From NCBI GenBank assembly GCA_037693485.1, contig CM075352.1, forward strand, positions 71,116,001 through 71,180,000: a stretch of DNA of 64,000 nt, in the 5' to 3' direction. The notes under the pieces are model-generated. The model was not told the DNA's origin, ran no database searches, and saw nothing but the letters and a program-made list of their open reading frames with translations. Below, in pieces: positions 47,276-59,042 of this stretch; position 1 is the first letter of the stretch, and the number at the start of each line of letters is the position of its first letter. The stretch comes from Kitagawia praeruptora (lineage: Eukaryota; Streptophyta; Magnoliopsida; Apiales; Apiaceae). Made by a program: the position numbers and the translations under genes.

Positions 47276-48756
47276 TTGAACCCAGGTAACGTTTCTTGTA
47301 GACCTCTTTCAGGTGTAGGACAATAAAAGTGGCTTATTAGTTGTAGCTACCATCATATTAGGATCAGTCGGTCAGAAATTTTTCTTTTATGTTAATAAAG
47401 TGCTTGGGGGGTTGTGAATGTACGCCTACCTGTTGAACACCAACTATGATGTGATTTAATGGAATTGAAATCGACTTCTTTTTTCATTTCTTCTTAGGTA
47501 TCTTCCGTTTTATGTTTAAAAATATGTGGATTTATGTGAATGAATGCATGCTATGTGTAACCTGTTTTATCTGCGTAAAAAAGAAAATTAAGGATACGAT
47601 TGTTGAACCTAGTTCTTCATTATAAGTATAATTATATTAAAGAACTCGGGGGGTAATATGTATACATCGATTAAAGGAAGGATAGTTTAACTTAAAAATA
47701 GACGAAATTTTAATATCAAGATTATATAATGGATGGAAGCATATGGATTATATGAACATGGATGGAAAACATATGGAATGTATGTTAATGGATTACACGG
47801 GTTATATAAATATGGGTTATATGGATACATGGATGAAAACATACGGGGATTATGTGCACATGGATTGGGACATGTATGGTTCATGCATGAAAAGGGATGG
47901 AATCCCCTAGTTGGAAGGTTCTAGGGTAACTAGGATCACAAGATTCTCGCATACGGAGGTTCAACCGTTCGAACCCCAAGAATACCGTGTAATCAGTATG
48001 GTGGATAACTATCTTCATTGAAGGATTTGGGCATGGCTATGGAAGCCAAGTGCACAAGGAAAAAATAACCCCGCTACGATCCCAGGGAAACTGGGTAAGT
48101 GAGGCTTTATCTTTTGGGAAAGCGGAATGGCTGGGGAAAATGCTCTGGTGAGGAAATCACATGGAAATGATCTAATTTAGGGGTACGATCAGTGGAACAC
48201 CGATCGCCCGGGGATTTGTAGTTAAGAAAGGACTGGTTACTGGTTGAAGACTTGGGTTGGAAATGGCAAACTCTTGAAGGATTTCGTGTGGCCTACGGAC
48301 CTGAAAAAAAAAAAAAAAAAAAAACATGACAGGAGTGTAGCAGGTGGAATACCTATTGATCTTAAGGAAGGGATATTAACATCTGGGGGTATAACAGGTG
48401 AACCCCGAATACAGTGAGTGCCTAACTATCTTAAGACGAAACACGGCATCAACGCCCAACAAGGCAACTCGGGACATGGTTGTCGCAAAGAACATGGCAT
48501 ATCAAGCAAAAATCGCTAGGTATGGGATTAAATAAAGGTGTGTGCACGTGCAATTTAACTGCATGACAAGCATATACTAATCAAAAGCAGATAAAGCATT
48601 GAAAACCTTAGCAAGGATCCGAGATAAAACCAAGTTGAACAAAATACATCTTGCGAGACCTTCGGAGGAGTCCGCACCCTCAAAATATCAAGTTTAAGGC
48701 AATTTATGCCAGAAAAGGATTCATTAAAGTCTGATTAAAAGGGAATGATGATAACA
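47276..48756 (+). other. non-coding region after pol in element D
   Basis: No gene. It contains repeated G-runs (TGCTTGGGGGGTTG, CTCGGGGGGTAATATG), a stretch of ATATGGATGGAAA-like words at 47730-47890 and a long A-run at 48307-48325. It lies beyond the 3' end of the antisense gene. Confidence 0.6.
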
Positions 48757-51165
48757 TTACTGGTCTGATTCGGGTGGAAAAGCGGAGAGATCCTCAGTGA
48801 CTGGAGAGGCCTTTGGAATTTCAGGATTGGATGAGGGGGCTTCCACCTGGGGTTCCTCGGTTGGACCCCCATCTGTAGCTTCCCCTGGCTGGATCTCTAT
48901 AGCTTCGACTGTATCTCCTGCAATAGCCTCGGTGGGAACCTCTACAGCCACTTCCTGGGGGGCTTCCTCCATACGCACCTCAGGGGGGTTCACCTGCATG
49001 GCAGCAACAGCCTGCTCCTCCTTGATTAACTCTATGGCCTCAACTGCGTCCTGGCCCAGAATGCCCCACTCCAAAGTTGGAAAAGCCTCATATGTGGAAG
49101 TCATATAATCTTTAATCCCGGCCTTGTAACCCAGATTGTATTCCTTGTCACCTTGCCTGGACATGGTAGCTTTGTACTTGGCGACTGCACCCTGGAGGGT
49201 TCGGACTTTCAACTCAAGCTTCTCCTTCTCCTTTTTGCTGGTGGCATGGGCATCTTCCCTCTCCTTATCCATCTTGAGGATAATGGCATCCATGGACTCT
49301 TTTTCCCTCAGCAGTTTATCCCTCTCCTGGATCAGGGTACCTTCATTCTCATAAAGCTTTTTGTTCGAGGCCAGTAGTTTCTTCTTATCATTCTGGAAGG
49401 TTTTCAGCTCTGAACGAACCCTATCAAGCTCCTCAATAGCCCTGGAAGCCCCAAGAATCTGGTTGCCATACTTCAGAGATAGGAAGAGGCTTTCAGCATT
49501 CACCAGGGACATCCTATTTGCAGCTTCCTCAAAACTCAGGCTGTCCCACTCAGAGATAGAACGCACAGGGAATTTTTCCTGGATAGCACCTATGAAAGTA
49601 GTAAGGGGGGCAGGAGAGATGGTGTCAGAGGGACTCAGATCAATCTCATGCCTGAGACGTTTACTCACACGGGAACCAGATGCTCCAGATGCCTCAGGAG
49701 TGTACTGTGTAGGCCTCTTCCTTAAGGAAACATTCTTCTCCATGGAAGCTGGGTTGATTTTTGTGGATGGAACAGGGGTTCTCTCAACAGAAGGCAGGGG
49801 TACAGGTGATTTGGGAACATTCTTTTGTGATGAACGCTTGGTGATGAAGGAAGGCACTGAAAAAGACATACCTGCATTACCACGTGAAGGGTTAGTAAAG
49901 TCAAAACAAAAGTAAAGATGGTACTCATGCAGAAACCAAGTAAATCATGTAAAAAAAAAAAAATTATGGAAAGCATGCTGCATCAAATAATGAAAAATAA
50001 AGGGAACGATGGGTGTATGCTACTAAGAATACAAGCGTGGACCTGGCTCAAGTGGGGTTCCATCAGTAAGACTTTCCTCAACAGGGGTACGGGAGTCCCC
50101 CGGAGACTTGGAACTGATTTTCTTGGAAAAACCTAAATGAAGTAATTTTTTCTTAGACAGCAGGCTAGCACCATCTCCTAGCCTTGCACTTTTTCTCAAG
50201 ACCTTTTCGGCCCTTTCCAACTCTTCTCCCACTAGGATGGTCTGAGTGGGCATGTCTGGGAAGGGGTTAAACTCTTTTCGGTACTCTGGGCAATCGTAAC
50301 AATATAGGAATTGCTTGTGCCACCCTGACATTCCTTTCTTGTTGCCTTTTATACATTTCCCTTGATGAATATTCCAGGTGGTAAGATAGAAGAACCCAGA
50401 GGTTTTTCCAGTTTCTTTGAGTTGATAAAAGAAACCCAACTCACGAGCAGTCAATTCAACTTGGAACATGGAATCGTAAAGGATGTACATGCATATAGCC
50501 ATACGATATGAGTTCGGAGTAAGTTGCAAGGGAGCAAGCTTGTAAGTATCAAGGATATCAAGAATAAAAGGATGAAGGGGCAGTGACAACCCTAATCTAA
50601 AAAACTGAGCAGATAACACGGCACATGGAATGACTTGGTCTGTTTCAAAGTTAGAGAAATCGTGACATCTTTCTTCTGGCTGAGGTACAACCAATGAACA
50701 CCCAGGGTTGCAAGCTTCAAGGAGATTTGCCAATTTTTGGGCGGTCATAGAAGTCTGTGTTTTGGCACAAGATAGCTGAGGGGTAACAGCACCAGAAGTC
50801 TGGATAGGGGTAACTTTGTCTTGGCTTGTGCTATCCTCAGGCTGATCATTGAAGGGTTCAACTATTAGGGATAGGTGCCCTAATGAGTCAATCTCTTCCT
50901 CAGATTTTTGGGAATCAGAGCTAACGGTGGTAGGTACGATTGAAGAGGGGTCTAAAGAATAGGATTTGAGTGAGATTTGGGCAGCAGTGGGGTCAAGGAC
51001 TTTGACCTTGGAGCGGGTACGGCCACTCACAGTGGAGGTCATGGGAGGAAATCTGGATATGGGATTGGGTGAGGAGAACGAGTCGGCTTCGGAGGCTCCT
51101 GCCATCTGAGAAATCTCCTTGGTGACAGAATTCTGGGATTTATCAGACATGGGTTGACTCGACAT
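48757..51165 (-). CDS. antisense spliced gene inside element D (plant gypsy-type transposon domain)
   Basis: Coding exons 51165-50043 and 49871-48757, with a 171-nt GT-AG intron in matching phase, give 745 residues from MSSQPMSDKS to the stop at 48757. A leader exon ending at 51918 and an intron to the AG just before the ATG are plausible. Residues 195-221 contain LPLHPFI and QLTPNSYR, the same motif pair as FPFHEFI and QLPPNSWR in the antisense protein of element A, and resemble Transposase_28. RTRSKVK and SKRLRHE are possible nuclear signals. Residues about 515-610 form a long charged coiled coil. The tail is acidic and Pro/Glu/Ala-rich. It converges with pol. The role is unknown. Both exons are free of internal stops, although pol is frameshifted. 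Confidence 0.75.
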
Positions 51166-52060
51166 CTGCACACAGAAAAGCAGTGTGAGTTCCAAGTCTC
51201 TGGAGCAATTTTTTGAGGAACGGCAATTGTCATATTAAGAAAAAGACAGTGGAGGAGTATTATAGGGGTTCAAGGATGGGAACCCCCAATTTATCCAGGA
51301 TCGTTTCTTCTCATGTCAACAAAGAGAAATGGTTGTAGGCATCCGAATTCATCCTGGGGTTCATATAAGGGAAGCCCACAAAATAGGCTTTATTTAGAAA
51401 GGAGGAAAGGAAACAAGTGGGGCATTATCCCCAAACAGGTTCTGGGAGACTGTACCTAGCCCTGAAGTGGTACAAACGAAGAACCCCTAAAAAAAAGGTG
51501 AAAGGTCTGAAGCAACTCCTAATAGTCTTGGATAAAGGCTTAAATTAGGAAGGGTATATGCAAGGGTCGGTTGCCATAAAGTTCAAGGACACTATGAAAA
51601 CGTCAATTAAGGACAGAATAGGAGGAATGAACAAGGGGAAGAGTTGCATACAATTGATGGGCATACGCATGCATACATGAGGATTTGAACAGATAAAAGT
51701 AAAAAAAACTCAACACAGGATAAGGATATTCACTTGGTTCAACATGCATCTACAGATGGTGGGCGAATCATAGAAGAAGTGATGAACAAAGCAAATCAAA
51801 TACGCAATGGGCATAAATATGAAATGTAAACACCAACGGGTACACAATGACACATTTATAAATCATTAAGCATGGGAAAGTATGGAGATCGATATGAGAA
51901 GGGAAAGGAAGGAATACCTGTGAAGCGAAGAGGATGGCCGGAAAATGAGAGCTTTCGCCGGGATGGAAGTCTGAGAAGGCGAACCGCTTGGAGTAAAAGA
52001 GAGAAAGAGTTTTTTGCTGTAGAAAAAGTGAAAATGGGAAAATGGTGTGAAGAGGTGTAC
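51166..52060 (-). other. leader exon and intron of the antisense gene in element D
   Basis: Leader exon about 52035-51918 (CT-rich start, ends CACAG before GTATTCC) and an intron 51917-51166 ending TGTGTGCAG right before the ATG. Frames read here match no protein. Inferred from splice signals only. Confidence 0.4.
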
Positions 52061-52066
52061 ATATAA
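52060..52066 (-). promoter_or_regulatory. possible TATA box of the antisense gene in element D
   Basis: Minus-strand CCCTTATATGTACACC lies about 140 nt upstream of the proposed leader donor at 51917. It is a weaker match than the TATA box in element A. Confidence 0.4.
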
Positions 52067-52631
52067 GGGCGTGGGGATACGAACAGATAGGCCACGTGTC
52101 TCCATCTGGTCAATCCCGTGTATGGAGTTTTCTTTTTATTTAAAAAATATAATAAGTATTAAGAGTGTTTTGGAAAATGAAGAAGAATGAATGTAGACTG
52201 GTGGAGGGCTAAATACATTGGGTTTATTGGAGAAGTAGAGTGGTTATATGGAATTCAAATTCCGAAATGTTAGAGTTGTTATGGGATTCGGAATTCAGGC
52301 AATTAAAGACCAACTAGGACTTTGTTTACTTCAGGGGTTATTATCTGAAAGGAAATAATTATCCCAAGCGAATTATTAAATCCCCAAGTAAGTATGCGTT
52401 TATACAAAGGGTGATAAATTTAGGAGGTCCAACGGCTGCACCCACAAATTGGGGGACATTGAATCTCAGGGTACGGGCGAAGGGGTACGGTCACGAGCAC
52501 AGATACTTCCTGGTTGAATCCCTTGTTTCCTACAATGAGTACGCTCGCGTAGGCTTAGGGGTTCGCCTGGAGTAGAAGGGTGATGGGGTATGGATGACAT
52601 TAGGTTCCTTTTGCATTCAAATGGCTACAAG

Positions 52632-52646
52632 GAACCGGGGGGTAGT
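52632..52646 (+). other. polypurine tract of element D
   Basis: GAACCGGGGGGTAGT directly precedes the 3' LTR. Confidence 0.65.
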
Positions 52647-53540
52647 TATTGTGCCCAAAATCCGCCTTGGACTTGATTTAAGGCCCACTAAGGTTATGGA
52701 CTCGAAACAGGTGGATATGGATGGATAGATGGAGCTAAGGGGTAAGTATGGTAATGTAGTATGCCTTATAAATAGACTGGAGGACAGGATTCTGGCATCT
52801 AGTTTGAGGTATGTTCATGCAGGGATGCATGCATATGAACCCCGGATAAGGGTGAAACTGTGTGAAGGCCAGGCAGGGGTTCGCCTGGGTAGCAGATGGC
52901 CAGGTTGGGGGTACGCGCATGAACCCCAAAGGTTTCCAGAAAATAAACCAGCGGGCTCATAATCGCCTATATTATAGGAGATTGGATAATGCACGTCGTA
53001 TCATCCTTCAGGATATCTCCTAAACAACAGGAACGGCATAACAGTAACAATTATCAAGGATTAACATCATATATATATGGAATATATATATATGCGTGTA
53101 TGTATCGATATACCACAGAAAAAACGGGAATTTATCAGAAGGCTAACAAACCGGATAATCAGGTGGATGGTGATAAAGGATCATGGCAGGTTGGTTAGGG
53201 AGGATGAGGCTTATCATATCGTGGGAATTATCAAAGAACTACATTGGACTTGATCCCTTATAAATATGAGGGTATGTAGGCCATTTGCAGGGGTTAGAAA
53301 CACATACACACCTCTAACACTTGCTCCTAGCTGTGAATATTGGATTGAATAGGTCATATTCGATCATCATAGCCTGGAGTACCTTGCAAATTCAGTCCAT
53401 AAAATCATTACCCTTCCATTCGAATTAGGGTTTATGAAACTAGGGTTTGTGGCTTGTATTTCGGTTTATTTAAATTATTATTCCTGGATTATTCTTGTTA
53501 AATTCTTATTGAAGTGTTGTACCAATTTTCCCTCACAACA
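52647..53540 (+). repeat. 3' LTR of element D
   Basis: 894 bp. Starts TATTGTGCCC, so the terminal TG has become TA relative to the 5' LTR. Two other differences were seen by eye. Confidence 0.95.
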
Positions 53541-54625
53541 ATCGGGTTATTTTGTATCGGGTTATTTTGTATTGGGCCTATTTTATTTGGGGCTTTTCCT
53601 GAGACTATTTGAGTATCGTTAGGAACCTAAAAAAACATATCTCTCATCAGTAGAGTAGGTACTTGGGGATCATCTATCATTATTTTCTTAGAACAATTTT
53701 TCAAGAGGAGTTCTCCAAGCTAGTGACAAGCATGGAGGCTTAATCTTTGGATCGTTTGTACTCTTTTTCACTATTGGGGATTTAATTCTAACCCTATTTC
53801 TCTTTTATTTTTATTTGTTTCTAGAATTATGTTATCAATTGAACCCATGATGGCGATGAGGTCGATTATGGGCTAAATCGTTATCATGGAGTTTTAATGG
53901 ATTTTTCTATGGATTCTAGTAATTGAGTGTTATTTATGCCTTGGTGTGTGGTGGATTGAATTGATTTCCTAGTATGATTATGCTTATTCGTTATGGGTGA
54001 GTCGCGAACACCTGTAATTGTGTGTTTGATCCTGGTGAATGCGAAAGTGGATCTAGGGTTTAGAACAATTCATGCTAGCATAGGTTTTTGCATGTGAAGA
54101 ACATGTATTAATTTGTGGTGTAATTCTAACCGTCTTGCATTGACTATGTGGTTTAATGGATGCTTGATGTTTAACCGGTGTGTGTTCAATTGCTATAGAC
54201 ATATAGGAACTACACATATTTGGTGACTACTTGACTTCTATCAATTGTGGATGATCAATAGGATGGTATATGCACAACGAAAGTTGGTGTGTATCAGTTT
54301 AGTGCATCTAATCAGTAATCAACTCTGTCACATACTAGGTTAAAGGGCATAAGATTCTAGATGAAGTGGTTAATGAAATTGAAATCCCAGGTTTGTTTAT
54401 TATAAATTAATAGTTAAGTTATTTTCTCGTGATTTCCATAGTTGGTAATTAATCATTAGTTAATTAAAACCAAATTTTGTGATTGTCTTGGCAGTGAGTG
54501 TAAATCGTAAGCTGGTGTATAAGTGAACAAAACGAACAATTTGAGTCTCTGTGGGAACGAATCCTATTTACCATATATTACTTGTTGACCACGTTCTCTT
54601 GCGTGAATAAGTGCGAACAAGTTTT

Positions 54626-54643
54626 TGGCGCCGCTGCTGGGGA
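54626..54643 (+). other. primer-binding site of element C
   Basis: TGGCGCCGCTGCTGGGGA is complementary to the 3' end of plant tRNA-Asp with two differences, the Athila-type primer. Confidence 0.8.
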
Positions 54644-54761
54644 CTCGGTTCATTGTTTGTTTAGTTTATGATCTTGTCATCAATTTGGATTAAATTCACT
54701 GACTCGGACATTTTTCTCATTCATTTACTTTTGGGTTTCTCTGGTACTATCTTGAGCGTGT

Positions 54762-57038
54762 ATGCATACTCGATCTCAAGCTCGTAAAGAAAATCTGGAA
54801 GAAGAGAAGCACGAAGAGGAATTAGTGGAAGAAACTGAAGAAGAGTTGGTAGTTACCGGAGAAATGGCAGCTAACAAGGTGCTGAAGGAATACTCTCAGC
54901 CAAAGATTGATGATATTCAGTCGAGTATTGTGCGGCCGGCTATTGCGGCAAATAATTTTGAGATCAAGCCGGGCACGATTCAAATGGTCCAGAACTCAGT
55001 CCAGTTTGGGGGTTCACCTGTTGAGGATCCCAACATGCATATCAGAGATTTCATCGAGATCTGTGACACCTTCAAAACCAATGGAGTTTCTGAAGACGCT
55101 GTCAAGCTAAGGTTGTTTCCATTCTCTTTGAGAGACAAAGCAAAAAGCTGGTTGCATTCACTTCCAGCAGGTTCCATCAATACATGGGAAGATCTGGCAC
55201 AAAAGTTCTTGACTAAATTCTTTCCTATGGCAAAAACTGCTGCCATGAGGAATGCTCTTACACAATTTAGTCAGCATTCTGGTGAATCACTGTGTGAAGC
55301 TTGGGAAAGGTACAAGGAGATGCTTCGGAAATGTCCTCATCATGGGATGCCAAATTGGATGGTCATCAACAGCTTTTACAATGGGTTAAGTCATTCTCGA
55401 GCAATGCTCGATGCAGCATCTGGAGGAGCTCTGTGGGCCAAAAGCTATGAAGAGGCCTATGACTTGATTGAAATGATGGCTGCAAACGAGTATCAGAATC
55501 CGACACAGCGTATTCCACAAGGTAAGGTTGCAGGTGTACTTGAAATGGATGCCACAACAGCTATAGCAGCTCAGCTACAGGCTCTAACCAAGAAAGTGGA
55601 TTCATTGGCTAAGGTGGGGGTTCAACAAGTCGCCATGGTTTGTGAATTGTGTGCAGGGGCTCATGACACTAATCAATGTGCAATTTCTAGTGAGTCGACA
55701 CATTTTGTCAGCAATTATCAGAGGCCTTCACATCCTGCTCCTAATACATATCATCCCAACAATAGGAATCATCCTAACTTCAGTTGGAGCAACAATCAGA
55801 ATGCTATGCAACAACCATCTCAGGGTCAGCAGTATGGTTCAAAGCAGTTCAACAATTCGGGTTATCAACAACCCTATGCCCAAAGGCCACCATACAATCC
55901 ACCTGGATTTCATCAACAACAACCAGGAAGTCATGTGCAATCTAATGAGAAGTCAGAAATGGAAGAATTGCGGATGATGTATAAGAGTCAAGCAGCATCT
56001 CTGAAAACTCTTGAAAACCAAATGGGCCAACTGGCCAATGCTCTTTTGAACAGACCTCAAGGGCAATTACCTAGTGACACGAAAGCAAATCCAGGTAAAA
56101 AGGATGTCAAGGAACAGATTTATGCTGTCACGTTACGTTCTGGAAAGGTTACAGACGATCTGGGGATCAAAAAGCAGCTTAACGAAGAATTTGAAAATGC
56201 TGTGAACAGTGACTTGGGCGCGGGCATGCCTGAAGGGTCTGTCCGGTCTTCGAATTCTGCTCTTCCAGTCATTCAGAAGGCATCAGGTGAGGAAGAAAAG
56301 GAGAAGTCAGATGGGAAAACAGGTTCAAAAATTACGGAAGCTAGCAAGGAAGTTTATCCACCTCCGCCATTCCCTAAAAGGCTTCAGAAACAGAAGTGTG
56401 ATAAGCAATTTGCAAAGTTCTTGGAAGTGTTCAAAAAGTTGCACATAAATCTACCATTTGCTGAAGCACTTGAACAAATGCCAAGTTATGCCAAGTTCAT
56501 GAAGGGCATACTTTCGAGGAAATTGAAACTCGAGGAGTTAGAGACCGTCGCTTTGACGGAGGAGTGCAGTGCTGTCTTGCAACAAAAGTTTCCACCTAAG
56601 CTGAAGGATCCGGGGAGTTTTACCATACCGTGCATCATTGGGAATGTGTCTTTTGATAAGTGTTTGTGTGATTTAGGGGCAAGCATCAACCTCATGCCCT
56701 ATTCGGTTTTCTCGCAACTTGGTCTTCCGGAGCCTAAGCCTACAAACATGTCACTCCAGTTAGCTGATCGCTCGATTACCTACCCTCGAGGAATTGTAGA
56801 AGATGTTCTGGTGAAAGTGGACAAACTCATCTTTCCAGCGGATTTCGTCAAACTTGATTTTGAAGAAGATAAGAAAATCCCTATCATTCTTGGGAGGCCA
56901 TTCCTAGCTACCGGTCGAACTTTGATTGATGTGCAGAAAGGGGAGCTAACTATGCGGGTGCAAGATGATAAGGCCACCTTTAATGTGTTTGCTCCTACGA
57001 AGATTTCGGATGATCCAGAAGTGTGTTTTTCTATGTAA
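54762..57038 (+). CDS. gag-protease of element C
   Basis: 758 codons from MHTRSQARKENLEEE. The gag capsid domain (residues about 95-215: IRDFIEICDTF, WLHSLPAGS, INSFYNGL) is followed by a CX2CX3HX4C knuckle CELCAGAHDTNQC (about 294-306), a Gln/Asn/Pro-rich stretch, and an Athila-type aspartic protease with CDLGASINLMP (Asp near 637) and IILGRPFLATGR. It would form capsids and process them. A TAA at 57036 separates it from an in-frame continuation at 57039-57509. No RT follows. The frame is intact, while the A2 copy has five extra stops. Confidence 0.9.
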   Translation: MHTRSQARKENLEEEKHEEELVEETEEELVVTGEMAANKVLKEYSQPKIDDIQSSIVRPAIAANNFEIKPGTIQMVQNSVQFGGSPVEDPNMHIRDFIEICDTFKTNGVSEDAVKLRLFPFSLRDKAKSWLHSLPAGSINTWEDLAQKFLTKFFPMAKTAAMRNALTQFSQHSGESLCEAWERYKEMLRKCPHHGMPNWMVINSFYNGLSHSRAMLDAASGGALWAKSYEEAYDLIEMMAANEYQNPTQRIPQGKVAGVLEMDATTAIAAQLQALTKKVDSLAKVGVQQVAMVCELCAGAHDTNQCAISSESTHFVSNYQRPSHPAPNTYHPNNRNHPNFSWSNNQNAMQQPSQGQQYGSKQFNNSGYQQPYAQRPPYNPPGFHQQQPGSHVQSNEKSEMEELRMMYKSQAASLKTLENQMGQLANALLNRPQGQLPSDTKANPGKKDVKEQIYAVTLRSGKVTDDLGIKKQLNEEFENAVNSDLGAGMPEGSVRSSNSALPVIQKASGEEEKEKSDGKTGSKITEASKEVYPPPPFPKRLQKQKCDKQFAKFLEVFKKLHINLPFAEALEQMPSYAKFMKGILSRKLKLEELETVALTEECSAVLQQKFPPKLKDPGSFTIPCIIGNVSFDKCLCDLGASINLMPYSVFSQLGLPEPKPTNMSLQLADRSITYPRGIVEDVLVKVDKLIFPADFVKLDFEEDKKIPIILGRPFLATGRTLIDVQKGELTMRVQDDKATFNVFAPTKISDDPEVCFSM

Positions 57039-57509
57039 TCCCTTGCATTGTCTTTCCGAGAAGAAACAGGTGATGTACAATTGGATGCATTGCCTAGTGT
57101 TACAAATTTTTCGAAAGGCTCTCACTCAGTTAAGATGCTCGAGGAATTTGATACTGATAAACCTTCCATACAAGATCTCTCAAATGTAAAGCTCGGAAAA
57201 CTTCCACCAAATTTGAAGTATGTCCTTTTGAATGATGAGTTAGTGATTTTTGAAGAGGGTTATGATAATGTGTTAAGAAGGTGGATAGTTGATGATGAGG
57301 TTGAAGAGTGTTCTGTTCAATCGGCTGAGAGGGATAAACACCTTAGAGGTGTGAGGAAGAAAAAGAAGGCGAAGAAGTTGAAGGGAGGAAAAATCAAGAT
57401 TAAGAGTGAAAGAAAAGTTGTGTTGGGAGGAAGCAAACAAAATGTTAGCATGTGTGTGAATGGTTTTTCTAATAAGGACGGTCCTATTATCCTTTGGAAA
57501 CCGCCGTGA
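57039..57509 (+). pseudogene. basic C-terminal extension of the element C gag-protease frame
   Basis: In frame with the upstream gag-protease after one TAA. It encodes IQDLSNVKLGKLPPNLKYVLL, which resembles the linker before RT in Athila, then WIVDDEVEECS and a Lys-rich tail, ending at 57509. The same order is found in A2, where no stop lies at this junction. The RT, RNase H and integrase expected after the linker are missing. Confidence 0.7.
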
Positions 57510-59042
57510 GTTGAGGACGTAACGTCAAGCTACGGACGTTAAAGAAGCGCTTTGTGGGAGGCAACCCACGCTTTGGTATTCCTATTTCTGTTTAGTTGAA
57601 AAAAAAAATGCAAAGTGAAAAAAAAAAAACAGGGTCCAGAACGCGCAGCAGCGCCCTAGAACGCGCAGGAGCACACCAAGTCTATCCACCACCAGACACA
57701 CCACTCGAGGAGGGTGACGATGCCGACGACTAGGGGAGTATCTCTTGTACCCTTTAAATTTACCTTCAATGAGGACATTGCAAATTTGAAGTTTGGGGGT
57801 GATTTTAGGGTATCAAGAGTCATTGCATTGCATATAGTTGCATATTCATGTTAGTCATATTAGAATTTTTGCATTTAGCTTTGCCATGCCATTTAGATTG
57901 CATTTAGGATGCCATGTCATATAGTTTATTTAGGAGTGTAATATCATGTTGTTCATGCATTTCACATGATTCCACTTGAGTGTTTGTTTCTGGCTTGATA
58001 GGTCGACGTTAATTTGAGTGTGATGACAATGAATAGAGGGTTGATTTAAGTACTTATGAAATTGACTTGCATGTGTCGGGAACACAATCTTTTCACGGTC
58101 TCACTGTTTGCTTTTGAGCTAGATTGAGTCATACCTGATTTGGTTGTTGGGAGTTAATCACTTATTTATATCTAGAATTTTCGTTATTCCCTCGATGGCG
58201 TAGGAGCACTTAAGTATAAGTTTGGGGGAAAACAGGGATTTCATGCTAAGTGTCGTGTCGTAGTGTAATAATGGCTAGGCATCAAATGGCTAGTAGCCGG
58301 CTCATATTTGATATGAGTAGTCTAGGGGGGTGAGATAGTGCACCCATGTGGAAAAAAAAGGCAAGAAAAAAAAATAGAAAAAAGAGAAAAAAAAAAGAAA
58401 AGAGTTGTGAGAATAAAAAAAAATGAGGAATTGTGAGAGTGTGTGCATGCTAATTGGCTAGGGTGAGCTCTTTAGTACTAGAGCAAGTAAGTTCGAGGGG
58501 ATTTTATGCCTAGTGACCTAAGACTTTTCCGGTCTGGGATTCACTAACCTAACGCTCGCTACAAGGGTGCTATTGTATAAGCCTTTAGGGGTCTCACACA
58601 TTGCACAGTCAAAAGCATGTGTGTTTTGTGTTTTGTGATGTTTTATGTAGTAAAGCATGAGTCCTTGTCTACCTTAAATGATGATGGCGGTGTCTTTGAG
58701 TCATGGAGTGTCTAAAGTCTATTATGTTTATAAACATGTGATTGTCTTGGCGAAGAATTGGTTATGCCTTTGATCTAGTTTCAAGAGTATATCTAGTGAG
58801 AAATGCACACACCACGTTTCCGAGCATGTATTGTTAGTATACGGGGCCTTAGTCGAGCTTTGTTTGGAGTTGTTGCATTCTTTGAGGCGTTGGCTTGTTG
58901 AGTTGGTTTCGGTAATTTTTGTGGGATCATTGCATTAGGACATGTTCGCATTATCATGACATTTAATTTTAGTTGCATTCATGCATCATTTTAGGTTGAG
59001 TTGCATTGCTTGAGGACAAGCAACGGTTTAAGTTTGGGGGTT
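57510..59042 (+). other. non-coding 3' region and purine tract of element C
   Basis: Contains the Athila-like GGGAGGCAACCCACG after the stop, A-rich runs at 57600-57630 and 58345-58430, and ends GTTTAAGTTTGGGGGTT before the LTR. No gene seen; corresponds to 28309-29765 in A2. Confidence 0.65.

Larger units (their letters stand above)
40170..53540 (+). mobile_element. element D: Tat-lineage Ty3/gypsy retrotransposon
   Basis: 13,371 bp, two 894-bp LTRs with about three differences by eye, and target duplication ATCGG (40165-40169, 53541-53545). Gag-pol is on the plus strand. The integrase is split by a frameshift near 46530. A long spliced gene lies on the opposite strand between pol and the 3' LTR. 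Order, knuckle type, degenerate first RNase H plus intact second RNase H and an antisense gene all parallel element A. Confidence 0.95.
39693..54619 (+). repeat. 5' LTR of element C, interrupted by element D
   Basis: Left part 39693-40169 and right part 53546-54619. Begins TGATAAGTGGATTTTATATC and ends GTGCGAACA before the primer site. It has an extra 15-bp copy (GTTATTTTGTATCGG) beside the D insertion that the 3' LTR lacks. The left part differs from the 3' LTR at about seven of 477 positions by eye. Confidence 0.85.
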
